A DNA stretch of 64,000 nt from an uncultured Clostridia bacterium. Lineage in GTDB: Bacteria; Bacillota; Clostridia; TANB77; CAG-508. The first letter of the stretch is position 1, and each line of letters begins with the position of its first letter. Shown here in pieces: positions 10,858 through 19,542 of this stretch. The stretch is taken from assembly GCA_934130975.1 (NCBI GenBank), contig CAKOYU010000010.1:1-64000 (forward strand), written 5' to 3'. The notes beneath the pieces are model-generated. The model was not told the DNA's origin. It saw only the letters and a list, made by a program, of their open reading frames with translations, and did no database searches. Both the position numbers and the translations under genes were made by a program.

Positions 10858-11787
10858 ATGAAATTAAAAATAATAGATAAAATAGAAAAGGAACATACAT
10901 TTAATTCTAGAAATTGGAACTATCAAAAAATTATTAGGTATTTATTACAAGACGAAACCAATAGGATAATAGAGTCAATGGTAATATGGCATATAAAAGA
11001 TGGAAATGTAGTTGAATTTATTTTAGAATTAAGCAATATGTATAATTGCCCAGTCGGGTGCCAATTTTGTGCTTCTGGTGCATTAGAAAAAACACCATAT
11101 TCTTTAAAAGTGGAAGACTATTGGAAACAGATAAATATTATGCTTACAGACTGCAAAGTTAACCCTAATGACTATAATAAATTTTGTGTAAGTTTTACTG
11201 GTATTGGAGAGCCATCAATTGTATATCAGGAAATTGGAATATTTATGAGAGAAATTCAAGAAAAGTATTTACATACAACATTTATAATTGGAACTTTTGG
11301 ATATAATGATAAATGCTTTGACTATTGGTTAAAAATGGATTTAAGAATTAAAACTTTACAACTTCCTTTTTATTCATCAGATGAAGTAAAATTAAGAAAG
11401 ATTGTAAAGAATCTTCCTGATACCTATTCATTTTATAATAATTTATTACTTGCATTAAAATATAAAAAAGAAGCAAAGTATAATAAATGTAGGGTAAAAA
11501 TAAATTATTTAGGAATGAAAGGTATTAATGATTCAAATGAACAGGTTGAACAATTTATAAGATTGATTGAACAAGTAAAAAAAGAGATAGAAGTTAGAGT
11601 TTCATTTCTTAATTATACGAAACAAGCGAAAATTTATGGATATGAATCTCCAGATTTCACGAGACTTAACGAAATATGTGAAAAATTAAGAAATAATGAA
11701 ATTGAATGTTATTCATTTGGCAATATTTCAAATGAGGAAATTGGTTGTGGACAATTAGTTCAAAATAAAATATCGAATAATAATTGA
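10858..11787 (+). CDS. Divergent Cfr/RlmN-like radical SAM protein
   Basis: A 309-residue radical SAM enzyme. The cluster motif is CPVGCQFC (C64, C68, C71), spaced CX3CX2C as in Cfr and RlmN. FTGIGEP (113-119) matches their FMGMGEP-type glycine motif. INYLGMKGINDS matches the LPGVNDS-type strand. The C-terminus GCGQL (C297) matches the ACGQL that carries the methylated cysteine in RlmN and Cfr. However, the residue seven before the first cluster cysteine, where RlmN C118 and Cfr C105 sit, is E57. The N-terminal accessory region is also short. An RNA-modifying role is likely by homology, but the substrate is unknown and the chemistry may differ. It has its own promoter, an AGGAGG site and a terminator, like mobile-element cargo. 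Confidence 0.8.
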   Translation: MKLKIIDKIEKEHTFNSRNWNYQKIIRYLLQDETNRIIESMVIWHIKDGNVVEFILELSNMYNCPVGCQFCASGALEKTPYSLKVEDYWKQINIMLTDCKVNPNDYNKFCVSFTGIGEPSIVYQEIGIFMREIQEKYLHTTFIIGTFGYNDKCFDYWLKMDLRIKTLQLPFYSSDEVKLRKIVKNLPDTYSFYNNLLLALKYKKEAKYNKCRVKINYLGMKGINDSNEQVEQFIRLIEQVKKEIEVRVSFLNYTKQAKIYGYESPDFTRLNEICEKLRNNEIECYSFGNISNEEIGCGQLVQNKISNNN

Positions 11788-11791
11788 AAGA

Positions 11792-11825
11792 GGCAATACT
11801 CTGATTTATTGCCATCATTTTTATG
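11792..11825 (+). terminator. Terminator of radical SAM gene
   Basis: GGCAATA pairs with TATTGCC across an 8-nt loop just after the stop codon, followed by ATCATTTTT. This fits an intrinsic terminator. Confidence 0.65.
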
Positions 11826-11892
11826 ATTATATTTATATTATTTATGTTTATAGTATTGGAAGACAAAAAAATTTATATAACTAAAGAACCTG

Positions 11893-12200
11893 TTATGGCT
11901 CTTTTACTATTAACTTATTTAAACTATCAATTATATTTTGCAAAAATTCTTCTTCTCTAAAGTATCCTAAATAATGAATTTGATTCTTTAATTTAGATAA
12001 ATCATTTATATTGCTAGAAATAATATTAATTAGATTATCTACATCAATTTTAGGTAACTTATTACAAGAAAAATCTTTGATTAAATTTCTAATAAAGTCA
12101 GACTGTGAAAGTCTAGCTTCATTAGATTTTGCTTCGAGCATTTTCTTTTCTTTTCTTCTTCACTCAGAAACACATTTATTTTTATATTCCTTTTTCTCAT
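11893..12200 (-). pseudogene. MobC-like ribbon-helix-helix gene, frameshifted
   Basis: Two frames together read as a MobC/CopG-like accessory mobilisation protein. The first frame, from ATG at 12200, gives RNIKINVFLSEEEKK, a ribbon-helix-helix strand and turn. The second, open from 12141, gives MLEAKSNEARLSQSDFIRNL and then SKLKNQIHYLGYF. The join falls in a run of AAAAG repeats. Removing one five-base copy restores a single frame of about 100 residues. Such proteins bind oriT and assist the relaxase. The intact reading is strong because both halves match the family in order. Whether the five extra bases are slippage, decay or error is open. Confidence 0.65.
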
Positions 12201-12239
12201 AGTTCAAAAATTTCTTTCTAAAATTTAAGGGTATGGGAT

Positions 12240-12315
12240 TTCCCATAATTGAAAACGTGCGGGAGTGGGTTTTCAGTGCTGGCTAGACAAGATATGTGAG
12301 TACGTACTCACATAT
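12240..12315. repeat. Inverted repeats beside MobC-like gene
   Basis: GAAAAC and GTTTTC flank GTGCGGGAGTGG near 12251-12274. A perfect palindrome, TATGTGAGTACGTACTCACATA, lies near 12293-12314 and is followed by five T on the plus strand. The first could be an oriT remnant given the adjacent MobC-like gene; the second looks like a terminator. Both assignments are tentative. Confidence 0.4.
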
Positions 12316-12670
12316 TTTTAGTATAAATTAACTCTTTTAATATAATTTCTTCAGCCGTATTTTTATAATTATTCATTAATTTTGTCCATTCAATTTGATT
12401 AATTTCTTTACTTTTTTCAGATAGTTTTTCAACTGATTTTTTATAATTTTTCATTAAAATATTTAATCTGTTTTCAGCATCATTACTAACTGAAATAAGA
12501 TAATTTGTTAGTTCATTTTTCATTAAAAGTGTAGTATAAAGTGGTTTATTATTTCCTTTCAGATAGTGTAATTTTAACAATCCATATTTATTAATCGTTC
12601 CTTTATCCTCATCTTCTAATATTAAATTTGGTATTTCATAATCATTAATTTTTATATAATTTATTTGCAT
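12308..12670 (-). CDS. tnpV: TnpV family protein, second copy
   Basis: A 120-residue TnpV-like protein: INYIKINDYEIPNLI, then NKYGLLKLHYLKGNNKPLY, then NQIEWTKLMNNYKNTAEEII and a final ELIYT. The order of motifs matches the copy at 2405-2788, although identity looks low, so the two came with different elements. A GGAGAG-like site precedes the ATG. It lies 31 bp downstream of the recombinase on the same strand and is probably co-transcribed with it. Confidence 0.8.
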   Translation of the reverse strand: MQINYIKINDYEIPNLILEDEDKGTINKYGLLKLHYLKGNNKPLYTTLLMKNELTNYLISVSNDAENRLNILMKNYKKSVEKLSEKSKEINQIEWTKLMNNYKNTAEEIILKELIYTKNM

Positions 12671-12701
12671 TTTTCATCTCTCCATTTCTTTATTTTTTAT
12701 A

Positions 12702-14501
12702 TTAAGCAGTTTCAATTTTTACTGCATTTTTAGGTACTAATATAAAAATATCTTTAACAGTATCAGTTTCAACATAAGGACAACTTATAATTCCATCTAC
12801 ATATAAATGCTCTTTTGCATTTGTTATAAAATTATCTAAAAACTCATTAGAATATTTATTATTTTTCATTTTAGTAAGTGATAAAATATCATAATCAAGC
12901 TCCATATTTTTAAGTTTTTCTTTATCAATTTTATCTTCATATTTAATTCCAATATTATTATTTATCATAATTTCATTAAGATATTTTAAGTATGCTTTAC
13001 TGCTTTTTGTTATAAATTCATCAGTGAATTTTATATTTTTAATATCAATATTGTAGTTATTATCTCTAGTAATTTCTATTCCAGATATAAGTCTATGAAT
13101 CATATCTCTTTTAGCTTCTCTTGATAATAAATCATATAGAAAAGTAAATCCAATAGCTTTTATATTTGTAAAAATTAGGTTATCGTTTTCTTCTGTACAA
13201 TCTAACTTTTTAATAAGTTCAGTAGTATATTCTTTAGAATTATTATCTGGATTAAGTGTTGCTTTTTTCTTATCTAATTTCTCAATTTCTTTTTTTATAA
13301 CCTCATTTTTATGATTAATAGATTCAACATCAAGAGTAGAGCTTAAATATAAATCAATTAATCTTTTTTCTTGTAGTTTTAGTTTTTCAATAGCCTTTTC
13401 AATTTCTTTTACATCGTTACTTTTAGTAGAATTACAAATAATAATTTCATTATCCATAGAAAGCATAAATATAGTAAGTTCTTCTAATATTCTTTTTAAT
13501 TTTGTTTCTATTTTTTCTGTATTGTAGTGCAGTCCAAAGCCTTTGCAATTATGATTTTTACATCTTAAATGATAATATACTTTTAGTTTTCCGTTAGGAT
13601 ATTTAAAAGATTCTGATGAACTCATTATCTCATTACATATGGGACATTTTACTAATCCTGAAAATAAGTGAATATATTCTCCATAATTGGAATGCTTATT
13701 TTTTACTAAAACATTTCTAGTAGCATTCCAAGTTTCTTTATCGATTATAGGTTCACAATAATTTTCGACTCTTAAAATATCTTGTGGTTTTCGCTTATAC
13801 TTTCCATATTCAAATATACCAATATAGATAGAATTAGTAAGTATTTTATAGACTCTGTCACTACGCCATTTACCTTGTTTTAAGTAAGCATTATCATCTT
13901 TTAATTTAGTTGCAATACCTCTTGTAGAATATCCATTTTTGTATAAATCAAATATTTCTTTTACGACTTGTGCTTCAATAGGTTCTACTTCTAATTGACC
14001 AGTTTCTTTATTTCTAGTATAGCCATAGGGTGCTTTACTAGGATGAATATGCTCTAAAGCCATTTCTTCCATAGCACGTTTAGTTCTTGCTCCAATTTCT
14101 TTGCGTTCTCTTTGCCCAAAAACTAAATTCATTCCAAAAAACATCTCACCATTTGCAGTAGAGACATCATAAGGTTCTAATATTAACTCGATTTTAACTT
14201 CATGTTCTTCACAATAATTAAGTAACCAAAATCCATCAAAGTTATTTCTAGTAAGTCTATCAACTTTAATAGCAACTAATTTATCAATCTTTTTTGCTTT
14301 AATATCTGCAAGTAATCTTTGCATTTCTGGTCGCATTAAATCTTTACCAGAATGTCCTGCGTCATTATATACATCTACAATAACATACTCATTTTTCTCA
14401 CAATATTCTTGGATCATTCTAAGTTGAGCATCAATAGAATAGCCATTATCTCTTTGATCATCAGTTGATACTCTAACATAACAGGCACATCTTACATTCA
14501 T
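12702..14501 (-). CDS. Large serine recombinase, intact
   Basis: A 599-residue recombinase. The resolvase domain begins CACYVRVSTDDQRDNGYSID (Ser nucleophile in RVST) and continues DAGHSGKDLMRPEMQRLL and KVDRLTRNNFDGF. The recombinase domain follows at KAPYGYTRNKETGQLEVE. A zinc ribbon is formed by CPICNEIMSS and CKNHNC, then comes a long coiled coil. The start is preceded by GTGAGGAGATGA. The region just upstream holds spaced repeats of TGAGGAAAC that may be binding or att sites. It heads a group with TnpV and, upstream, the 91-residue protein at 14729-15004. Confidence 0.93.
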   Translation of the reverse strand: MNVRCACYVRVSTDDQRDNGYSIDAQLRMIQEYCEKNEYVIVDVYNDAGHSGKDLMRPEMQRLLADIKAKKIDKLVAIKVDRLTRNNFDGFWLLNYCEEHEVKIELILEPYDVSTANGEMFFGMNLVFGQRERKEIGARTKRAMEEMALEHIHPSKAPYGYTRNKETGQLEVEPIEAQVVKEIFDLYKNGYSTRGIATKLKDDNAYLKQGKWRSDRVYKILTNSIYIGIFEYGKYKRKPQDILRVENYCEPIIDKETWNATRNVLVKNKHSNYGEYIHLFSGLVKCPICNEIMSSSESFKYPNGKLKVYYHLRCKNHNCKGFGLHYNTEKIETKLKRILEELTIFMLSMDNEIIICNSTKSNDVKEIEKAIEKLKLQEKRLIDLYLSSTLDVESINHKNEVIKKEIEKLDKKKATLNPDNNSKEYTTELIKKLDCTEENDNLIFTNIKAIGFTFLYDLLSREAKRDMIHRLISGIEITRDNNYNIDIKNIKFTDEFITKSSKAYLKYLNEIMINNNIGIKYEDKIDKEKLKNMELDYDILSLTKMKNNKYSNEFLDNFITNAKEHLYVDGIISCPYVETDTVKDIFILVPKNAVKIETA

Positions 14502-14522
14502 AAAATAATCATCTCCTCACTT

Positions 14523-14699
14523 GTTTCCTCACTAAAACGCAAAAAGTGAAGTGTAAATTTTAATTTTTTTAATTTTTCATTAGTTTCCTCATTAAAAAGT
14601 AAAATTGTAGACACTAAAATATAGTATCTTCTAATTGTTTCCTCAGTTAAGTTTTAAAACGGACACTAAATCGAAATATTCCTCTCAAATGTTTCCTCA
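14523..14699. repeat. Four spaced direct repeats upstream of recombinase
   Basis: GTTTCCTCA occurs at 14523, 14583, 14637 and 14691, so at spacings of 60, 54 and 54 bp. Two units also share GACACTAAA. The repeats fill the gap between the recombinase start and the 91-residue gene. They may be operator, recombinase-binding or attachment-site sequences. Confidence 0.6.
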
Positions 14700-14728
14700 C
14701 ATAAAAGCGATTTAGCAACCTTTGTATT

Positions 14729-15004
14729 TTACTTTTTTAATAATTTAATCAATTCTTTTAGGTTATATTTTTGATGATATTCTTTAATGTAAAATGGCTT
14801 GCTACTAATTTCATTTATTTTATATTCAAGTATTGTAAGTGTGATAGGAGATGTAATCACATATTCAGTAGGTTCAATAATTTGTAAATTAGTATGTAGT
14901 AGATGTTTTACTTTGCCATTTTTAGTTTTGTAAGTGTAGTTTTTAATTGCTCCTAGTAATTCACTATTGGGCTTTAGCTCTTGTACTACCTTAAATTCAA
15001 GCAT
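14729..15004 (-). CDS. Small protein of unknown function next to recombinase
   Basis: A 91-residue protein, not recognised, with no membrane segment and a basic C-terminus (LKELIKLLKK). The segment HTNLQIIEPTEYVI...KPFYI resembles the 90-residue protein at 1979-2251. Both are upstream of a large serine recombinase, which supports a shared family. A strong AGGAAGGAGG site precedes the ATG. It is the last accessory gene before tRNA-Gly. Confidence 0.6.
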   Translation of the reverse strand: MLEFKVVQELKPNSELLGAIKNYTYKTKNGKVKHLLHTNLQIIEPTEYVITSPITLTILEYKINEISSKPFYIKEYHQKYNLKELIKLLKK

Positions 15005-15105
15005 AAAAAATGTCCTCCTTCCTAGAAAGAGAACATCGTTCTTACGTTATTTTTATATAAAATAAAAACTCACGAACCTTTTATAGTCCGTAAGTTGTAT
15101 TCAAA

Positions 15106-15179
15106 TGGAGCGGGTAGTGGGAATCGAACCCACGCCATTAGGTCGGAAGCATAACATTCTACCACTAAACTATACCCGC
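15106..15179 (-). tRNA. tRNA-Gly (UCC)
   Basis: The acceptor stem GCGGGTA pairs with TACCCGC and CCA is encoded. The T arm GTGGGTTCGATTCCCAC is perfect. The anticodon loop CTTCCGA gives UCC. The anticodon stem has one T-C mismatch. It adjoins the end of the mobile island, a common landing zone, although no att duplication was seen. Confidence 0.9.
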
Positions 15180-15297
15180 ATAATATATAACTATTATAAC
15201 ACACAAAAATATCAAAAGTCCATAAATTCACGCAAATATTTTTCATTGTTATTTATTAATAGTTGCAATTTATAACTAAATTATACAAATTTTAGAA

Positions 15298-15438
15298 AAT
15301 TAATAATATATTGTTTTTAAAATACCGCGTAAGCGACCAAATGAGCGTAGCGAATGCGATATGGAGAAATCTACATACTATTATTTTTAATACGGAGATT
15401 GCGACACCAAGGTATAAAAAAACAATATATTATTAATT
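15298..15438 (-). repeat. 141-bp inverted-repeat element, copy A
   Basis: The ends are AATTAATAATATATTG and its complement. The GC-richer core reads ACCGCGTAAGCGACC and GAGCGTAGCGAATGCG. A second copy of exactly the same length and inverted orientation lies at 37787-37927. Here the symmetry extends further out (TATTTATTAATAGTT and its complement). It has no coding capacity. It looks like a MITE or structured-RNA-derived repeat. Confidence 0.75.
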
Positions 15439-15536
15439 TCTAAATATACTAAAGCTATAACTATTAATAAATAGCAACGAAAAATCACAGATTCTATCAC
15501 TCATTAATATAATACAATATATAAAGGAGTGATAGC

Positions 15537-16052
15537 ATGTTTAAATATATAAAAGAACAAATAAAAACAGTAATGGAAAAAGACCCATCAATAAGCAAAC
15601 CATTTGAAGTATTACTTTGTCCATCATTTAAAGCATTAATCTATTACAAAATATCACATTATTTTTATGAGCACAAGCATCTAATTTTAGCCAGATATAT
15701 AAGTGAAAAAGCCAAAAGAAAAACCGGAATAGAAATACATCCAGGAGCAACAATTGGGAAAAGATTATTTATAGATCATGGAACTGGTGTTGTAATTGGT
15801 GAAACTGCAATTGTCGGAAATGATGTAACATTGTTTCATGGTGTTACACTTGGTGGAACTGGAAAAGAAAAAGGCAAACGTCATCCTACAATTGGCAATA
15901 ATGTTTTTATTGGCTCAGGAGCTAAAGTTCTTGGTAATATTATTATTGGAAATAATGTAAAAATTGGTGCTAATGCAGTTATCTTAAAAGATGTTCCTTC
16001 AAATGTAACAATAGTAGGAGTTCCTGGTAAAATTTTAAAAACTTTATCATAA
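15537..16052 (+). CDS. cysE: Serine O-acetyltransferase
   Basis: A 171-residue CysE of the short Firmicute type, transferring acetyl from acetyl-CoA to serine to make the cysteine precursor O-acetylserine in the cytoplasm. The C-terminal half is a left-handed beta-helix of hexapeptide repeats (IEIHPGATIGKRLFIDHGTG, VVIGETAIVG, GATL-type turns). FIDHGTGVVIGET carries the catalytic His-Asp region and HGVTLGGTGK the acetyl-CoA loop. An AAAGGAG site precedes the ATG. It stands alone between a repeat and a convergent amylase gene. No cysteine synthase gene is nearby. Confidence 0.93.
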   Translation: MFKYIKEQIKTVMEKDPSISKPFEVLLCPSFKALIYYKISHYFYEHKHLILARYISEKAKRKTGIEIHPGATIGKRLFIDHGTGVVIGETAIVGNDVTLFHGVTLGGTGKEKGKRHPTIGNNVFIGSGAKVLGNIIIGNNVKIGANAVILKDVPSNVTIVGVPGKILKTLS

Positions 16053-16067
16053 ACTCCTACTAATATT

Positions 16068-17522
16068 TTATATATTTTCTTGTTTTAGTACCCAAACTGA
16101 AACACTACCGCCATTGCAATAAAATATTCCATTTCCTTCATTATCTACATATACTGTTTCTTTTACATTTCCTGTATAATCATAAAATGTAGAGTCTGCC
16201 AACCTCTTTCCTACATTCATTGTTTTTCCACCACCAGGTCCATCACTCATAATAACCACTAAACCCGAACCAGGATGTTCGTCATCACCAGTTCTAATCC
16301 AAGCAATAATATCATGATCGTCAAAATAATCGATTTGCTCTCCATAAGCATAGTTAGTTCTTAATTGCATTAAATTATCTAACATATCTTTTTTTGCACA
16401 TACATTTTGACTTGGAATACCATAATAATCTCCATAGAATATACAAGGCAAACCTTCTTTTCTTAATAAGATTAACGCATATGCTAATGGTTTAAACCAA
16501 TCTGGTATCCATGAAAATAATGCTTGACCCGGTTCTGTGTCATGATTATCTACAAATGTTACTGCTAGACTTGGCATTTCTTTTACAAGTGTATTCTCAA
16601 ATATTCTTGCAAAATCAAAATAACCACTACAATTGGATGCTTCATAAAAATTATAATGTAATGCTACATCAAATAATGGTATAGTAGAATTTGTTTTATC
16701 TATATATTTTTTTAATGTATCTATATTTCTATTCCAATATTCTCCTACACATTGCAAATTAGGCCTTGTTTCTTTCATCTTTCTTATCCAATCAGCCATA
16801 AACCCTGATTTTATATGTTTTACAGCATCTAGTCTAAAACTATCTACTCCTGTAAAATCCAAATACCATTTTCCCCACTTTTCTAATTCTTCTACAACTT
16901 CTGAATTATTAAAATCTATATCAGCTCCCATTAAATAATCATAATTTCCATTTTCTTGGTCAACACTTTGGTCCCAGTGCTTTCCACTAAATCTAAATAT
17001 TCCATTTTTTCTTCCACTTTCATCCCAATCAGTTCCATTAAAATGTTTGTAATTCCATTTAAAATCTGAATATTTATTATTTCTACCTGTAAAATTGTAT
17101 ACTGTCCAAGCTTTTATTTTTGTTGGTAATGTTGTGTCTATATTTCTATTATCATTTTCTTCTTCACTTGCATATACTGTTTCCGCTTCGTCTGCACCTA
17201 TTTTATGATTTAATACTATGTCTGCATATACTTTTATGTCATTTTCATGTAAATCTTTTATTGCTTGCAAATATTCATCCTTTATTCCATATTTTGTTTC
17301 TATACTTCCTTTTTGATTAAATTCTCCTAAATCATATAAATCATACACTGCATATCCTGCATCAAATTTGCCTCCTGCACATTTATATGCTGGTGGTAAC
17401 CATACATCTGTTATCCCTGCTTTTTTTAGTTCTTTTGCTTCTTGTGATACCTTTTGCCATAGCTTATCTTCCGGTTTTAAGTACCATTCAAAATATTGCA
17501 TTAGTATCCTATTTTCTTTCAT
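16068..17522 (-). CDS. amyS: Cytoplasmic alpha-amylase (GH13)
   Basis: A 484-residue glycoside hydrolase family 13 enzyme cleaving alpha-1,4 glucans. The conserved regions are present in order: DIVLNHK, SFRLDAVKHI (Asp nucleophile), CVGEYWN (Glu acid/base) and FVDNHDT (Asp stabiliser). It starts NRILMQYFEWYLKPEDKLW, typical of Bacillus-type liquefying amylases. With the ATG at 17522, which has an AAAGGAAG site, there is no signal peptide, so it should act inside the cell, perhaps on stored glycogen or imported maltodextrin. The gene is monocistronic. Confidence 0.93.
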   Translation of the reverse strand: MKENRILMQYFEWYLKPEDKLWQKVSQEAKELKKAGITDVWLPPAYKCAGGKFDAGYAVYDLYDLGEFNQKGSIETKYGIKDEYLQAIKDLHENDIKVYADIVLNHKIGADEAETVYASEEENDNRNIDTTLPTKIKAWTVYNFTGRNNKYSDFKWNYKHFNGTDWDESGRKNGIFRFSGKHWDQSVDQENGNYDYLMGADIDFNNSEVVEELEKWGKWYLDFTGVDSFRLDAVKHIKSGFMADWIRKMKETRPNLQCVGEYWNRNIDTLKKYIDKTNSTIPLFDVALHYNFYEASNCSGYFDFARIFENTLVKEMPSLAVTFVDNHDTEPGQALFSWIPDWFKPLAYALILLRKEGLPCIFYGDYYGIPSQNVCAKKDMLDNLMQLRTNYAYGEQIDYFDDHDIIAWIRTGDDEHPGSGLVVIMSDGPGGGKTMNVGKRLADSTFYDYTGNVKETVYVDNEGNGIFYCNGGSVSVWVLKQENI

Positions 17523-17589
17523 TTGTATCTTCCTTTCGGATGTTATATTATCATAACTATCAATAATTTTCAAGTACGTCATATAATGT

Positions 17590-19056
17590 TTATTCAGCAG
17601 TTTTAATTTTATGCCCCAAGTCACCTATTTTTTGTATTTTTGTAAATTCTATAATTTTTTCTTGTTCCTCTTCTATGTCTATCAAAATCCCCAAAACATC
17701 ACTGTTATAATTTTTGTTTTTATATTCATTTCCAACAACAAGTACTCCTTTTAAAGCATCTACTTGATTCTTTTTATCCGTCATTCCTAAAACTATATAT
17801 TGTTCATTCGATTCTCCATCTTCCTCAATACATATTTCAGTAATTATTGGTTCTTTATTTTGAAGATACCTTTGTTTTCCAAATTGTATTTGAGTATATA
17901 TGTATTCTTGAGACCTATAATCTAAATTTAATAATTCTAAAATTCTTAATGAATATGTTGGTGTTTTTTCTTTTTCAATTCTTTTTACCAAATTATCAAA
18001 TAATGGATTTACTCTCCCCTTTAATATACTTTCTTTTGAATCAGTATTAAATCTCATATCAAATAACTTATACCTACTTTGATCATAACATCGGATTTTA
18101 TGGTTATTTAAAATACTTTGCAAATTATTAATTTTATATTCTGAAAATAAATACAGCTCATCATAATAATAAAATTCTTCTATATATTTATTTACTTTTA
18201 TTCTTTGAGAAATATAATGTATAAACTCTGTTTGGTATCTAAAAAACTTAGATATAAAATTTAGATCACCAATTCCAAAGAACACCATATCATTCCCTAC
18301 ATTATCTACAAATTCTTTATATTGAATTGCATATGTTCTAAAATTTTCTAATGTTACTCCTATTTTAAATATTTTAAATTTATCTGTATTTTGAATCTTT
18401 AATAAAATTTTTTCTTTTTCTCCACATCTTAATGTTACATTTTTATTTTTCTTCAAGTATTCTTCCATTCTAGTTGCCTGTTCATAAGCTTTATATATAT
18501 TATCATTTAAATCTTGTTGTAAATATTGTTTAGCGCCCTTTTTTGAAACCTCTTTAAAAGCTCGGCCTTTTATCTCAATAATTAAAATTATTTGGTCATA
18601 TATTACTAATAAATCACACTCTCGATCTTGTTTATTTTCCCTATATTCTATGTTATAAAAAATTCCTGCATCTTTTAATATTTTTCTTATCACTTTTTCG
18701 GTAAAAATTTCTAAATATTTGCCCTTCTTTCTTGCATATTCATTACTTAATTTTTTATCTTTATGTATATCCTTTTCAAATATACATTTTGCTCTATATA
18801 ATAATGTAATTATTGAAGTACAAATATACGTGTTATTTATTTTATATATTGGATAATCTTCAAATATTTTTTCTTCATCTTCTTTTGTTGTAAATTTTTG
18901 TAATACATTTTTTAAAGCATTCTTATCTTCTATTTCTACAAATGTTTCTTCATTAAAATTCAACAAACAAAAATCTAGTTTTGTTAAATATTTTACTAAT
19001 ATATCTGGTGTAATTTCTTTATATTGATTGACTAAAACTTTTTTTAATTCATGCAT
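17590..19056 (-). CDS. PD-(D/E)XK nuclease-like protein of unknown role
   Basis: A 488-residue protein. Residues about 105-200 look like a restriction-endonuclease-type core: a Glu-bearing helix (KKGKYLEIFTEKVI), then CDLLVIYDQIILIIEIKGR with D148 and E161-x-K163, then KAYEQATRM as the closing helix. This order is typical of NERD- and Mrr-like nucleases. The N- and C-terminal thirds are not recognised. It is the last gene of a minus-strand operon with a 137-residue protein and an HTH-repeat/sigma-like protein. The combination does not match a defence system I know. It could also be a non-catalytic DNA-binding member of the fold. Confidence 0.55.
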   Translation of the reverse strand: MHELKKVLVNQYKEITPDILVKYLTKLDFCLLNFNEETFVEIEDKNALKNVLQKFTTKEDEEKIFEDYPIYKINNTYICTSIITLLYRAKCIFEKDIHKDKKLSNEYARKKGKYLEIFTEKVIRKILKDAGIFYNIEYRENKQDRECDLLVIYDQIILIIEIKGRAFKEVSKKGAKQYLQQDLNDNIYKAYEQATRMEEYLKKNKNVTLRCGEKEKILLKIQNTDKFKIFKIGVTLENFRTYAIQYKEFVDNVGNDMVFFGIGDLNFISKFFRYQTEFIHYISQRIKVNKYIEEFYYYDELYLFSEYKINNLQSILNNHKIRCYDQSRYKLFDMRFNTDSKESILKGRVNPLFDNLVKRIEKEKTPTYSLRILELLNLDYRSQEYIYTQIQFGKQRYLQNKEPIITEICIEEDGESNEQYIVLGMTDKKNQVDALKGVLVVGNEYKNKNYNSDVLGILIDIEEEQEKIIEFTKIQKIGDLGHKIKTAE

Positions 19057-19117
19057 TCTTACTGAATATTCAACTTGAATACATTTAGTAAAATGTAAAA
19101 AATCTTTTATTTTAAAA

Positions 19118-19531
19118 TTATAATTTTCTATAAAAAATCCGTTTCACTGGTTCAAATAAATTTAAATAATCTAAAACTAGTACTTCATATTCAGTATCTT
19201 CCCTTTCATATAAAAAACTTTCACTTGCATAGTTATATATTGCATCTTTTCTACTTTCAGCTTTATTTGAAATTATCTTATTACTCATTTCAAAAATCAT
19301 TATTCTTGCCAAATCTAATATTTCTAATATTTCTTCAATAGTTGGTTTTCTATCTTTATATGATCTAGTATTATAAATTGTAGTCATCATATATTCTAAT
19401 TCAGCTGGTAACATCATATTCTCATAATCTCCATTAGCTCTAAAGTAATAAAATACTGTACTTATAGTATCAATTAACTTTACCTTATTTACTTCTTGAA
19501 TTATCTGTTTCATTCTTATTTCTTCTTCCAT
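19118..19531 (-). CDS. Unknown protein in sigma-like/nuclease operon
   Basis: A 137-residue, mostly helical, acidic protein with no motif I recognise (PTIEEILEILDLARIMIFEM). The ATG at 19531 follows AAAGGAG at ideal spacing, and the ribosome site overlaps the stop codon of the upstream gene. Translation is therefore coupled to the sigma-like protein. A six-codon longer start at 19549 overlaps that gene. It may be a partner subunit or small regulator. Confidence 0.55.
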   Translation of the reverse strand: MEEEIRMKQIIQEVNKVKLIDTISTVFYYFRANGDYENMMLPAELEYMMTTIYNTRSYKDRKPTIEEILEILDLARIMIFEMSNKIISNKAESRKDAIYNYASESFLYEREDTEYEVLVLDYLNLFEPVKRIFYRKL

Positions 19532-19542
19532 AATTTGCTCCT

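Noticed and set aside
14523..14699. CRISPR array
   Set aside because: The common core is only nine bases and the copies are too few, with no cas gene.
15439..15536. T-box leader of cysE
   Set aside because: The space before the start is short and filled by the repeat's outer arm; no T-box sequence or terminator was found.
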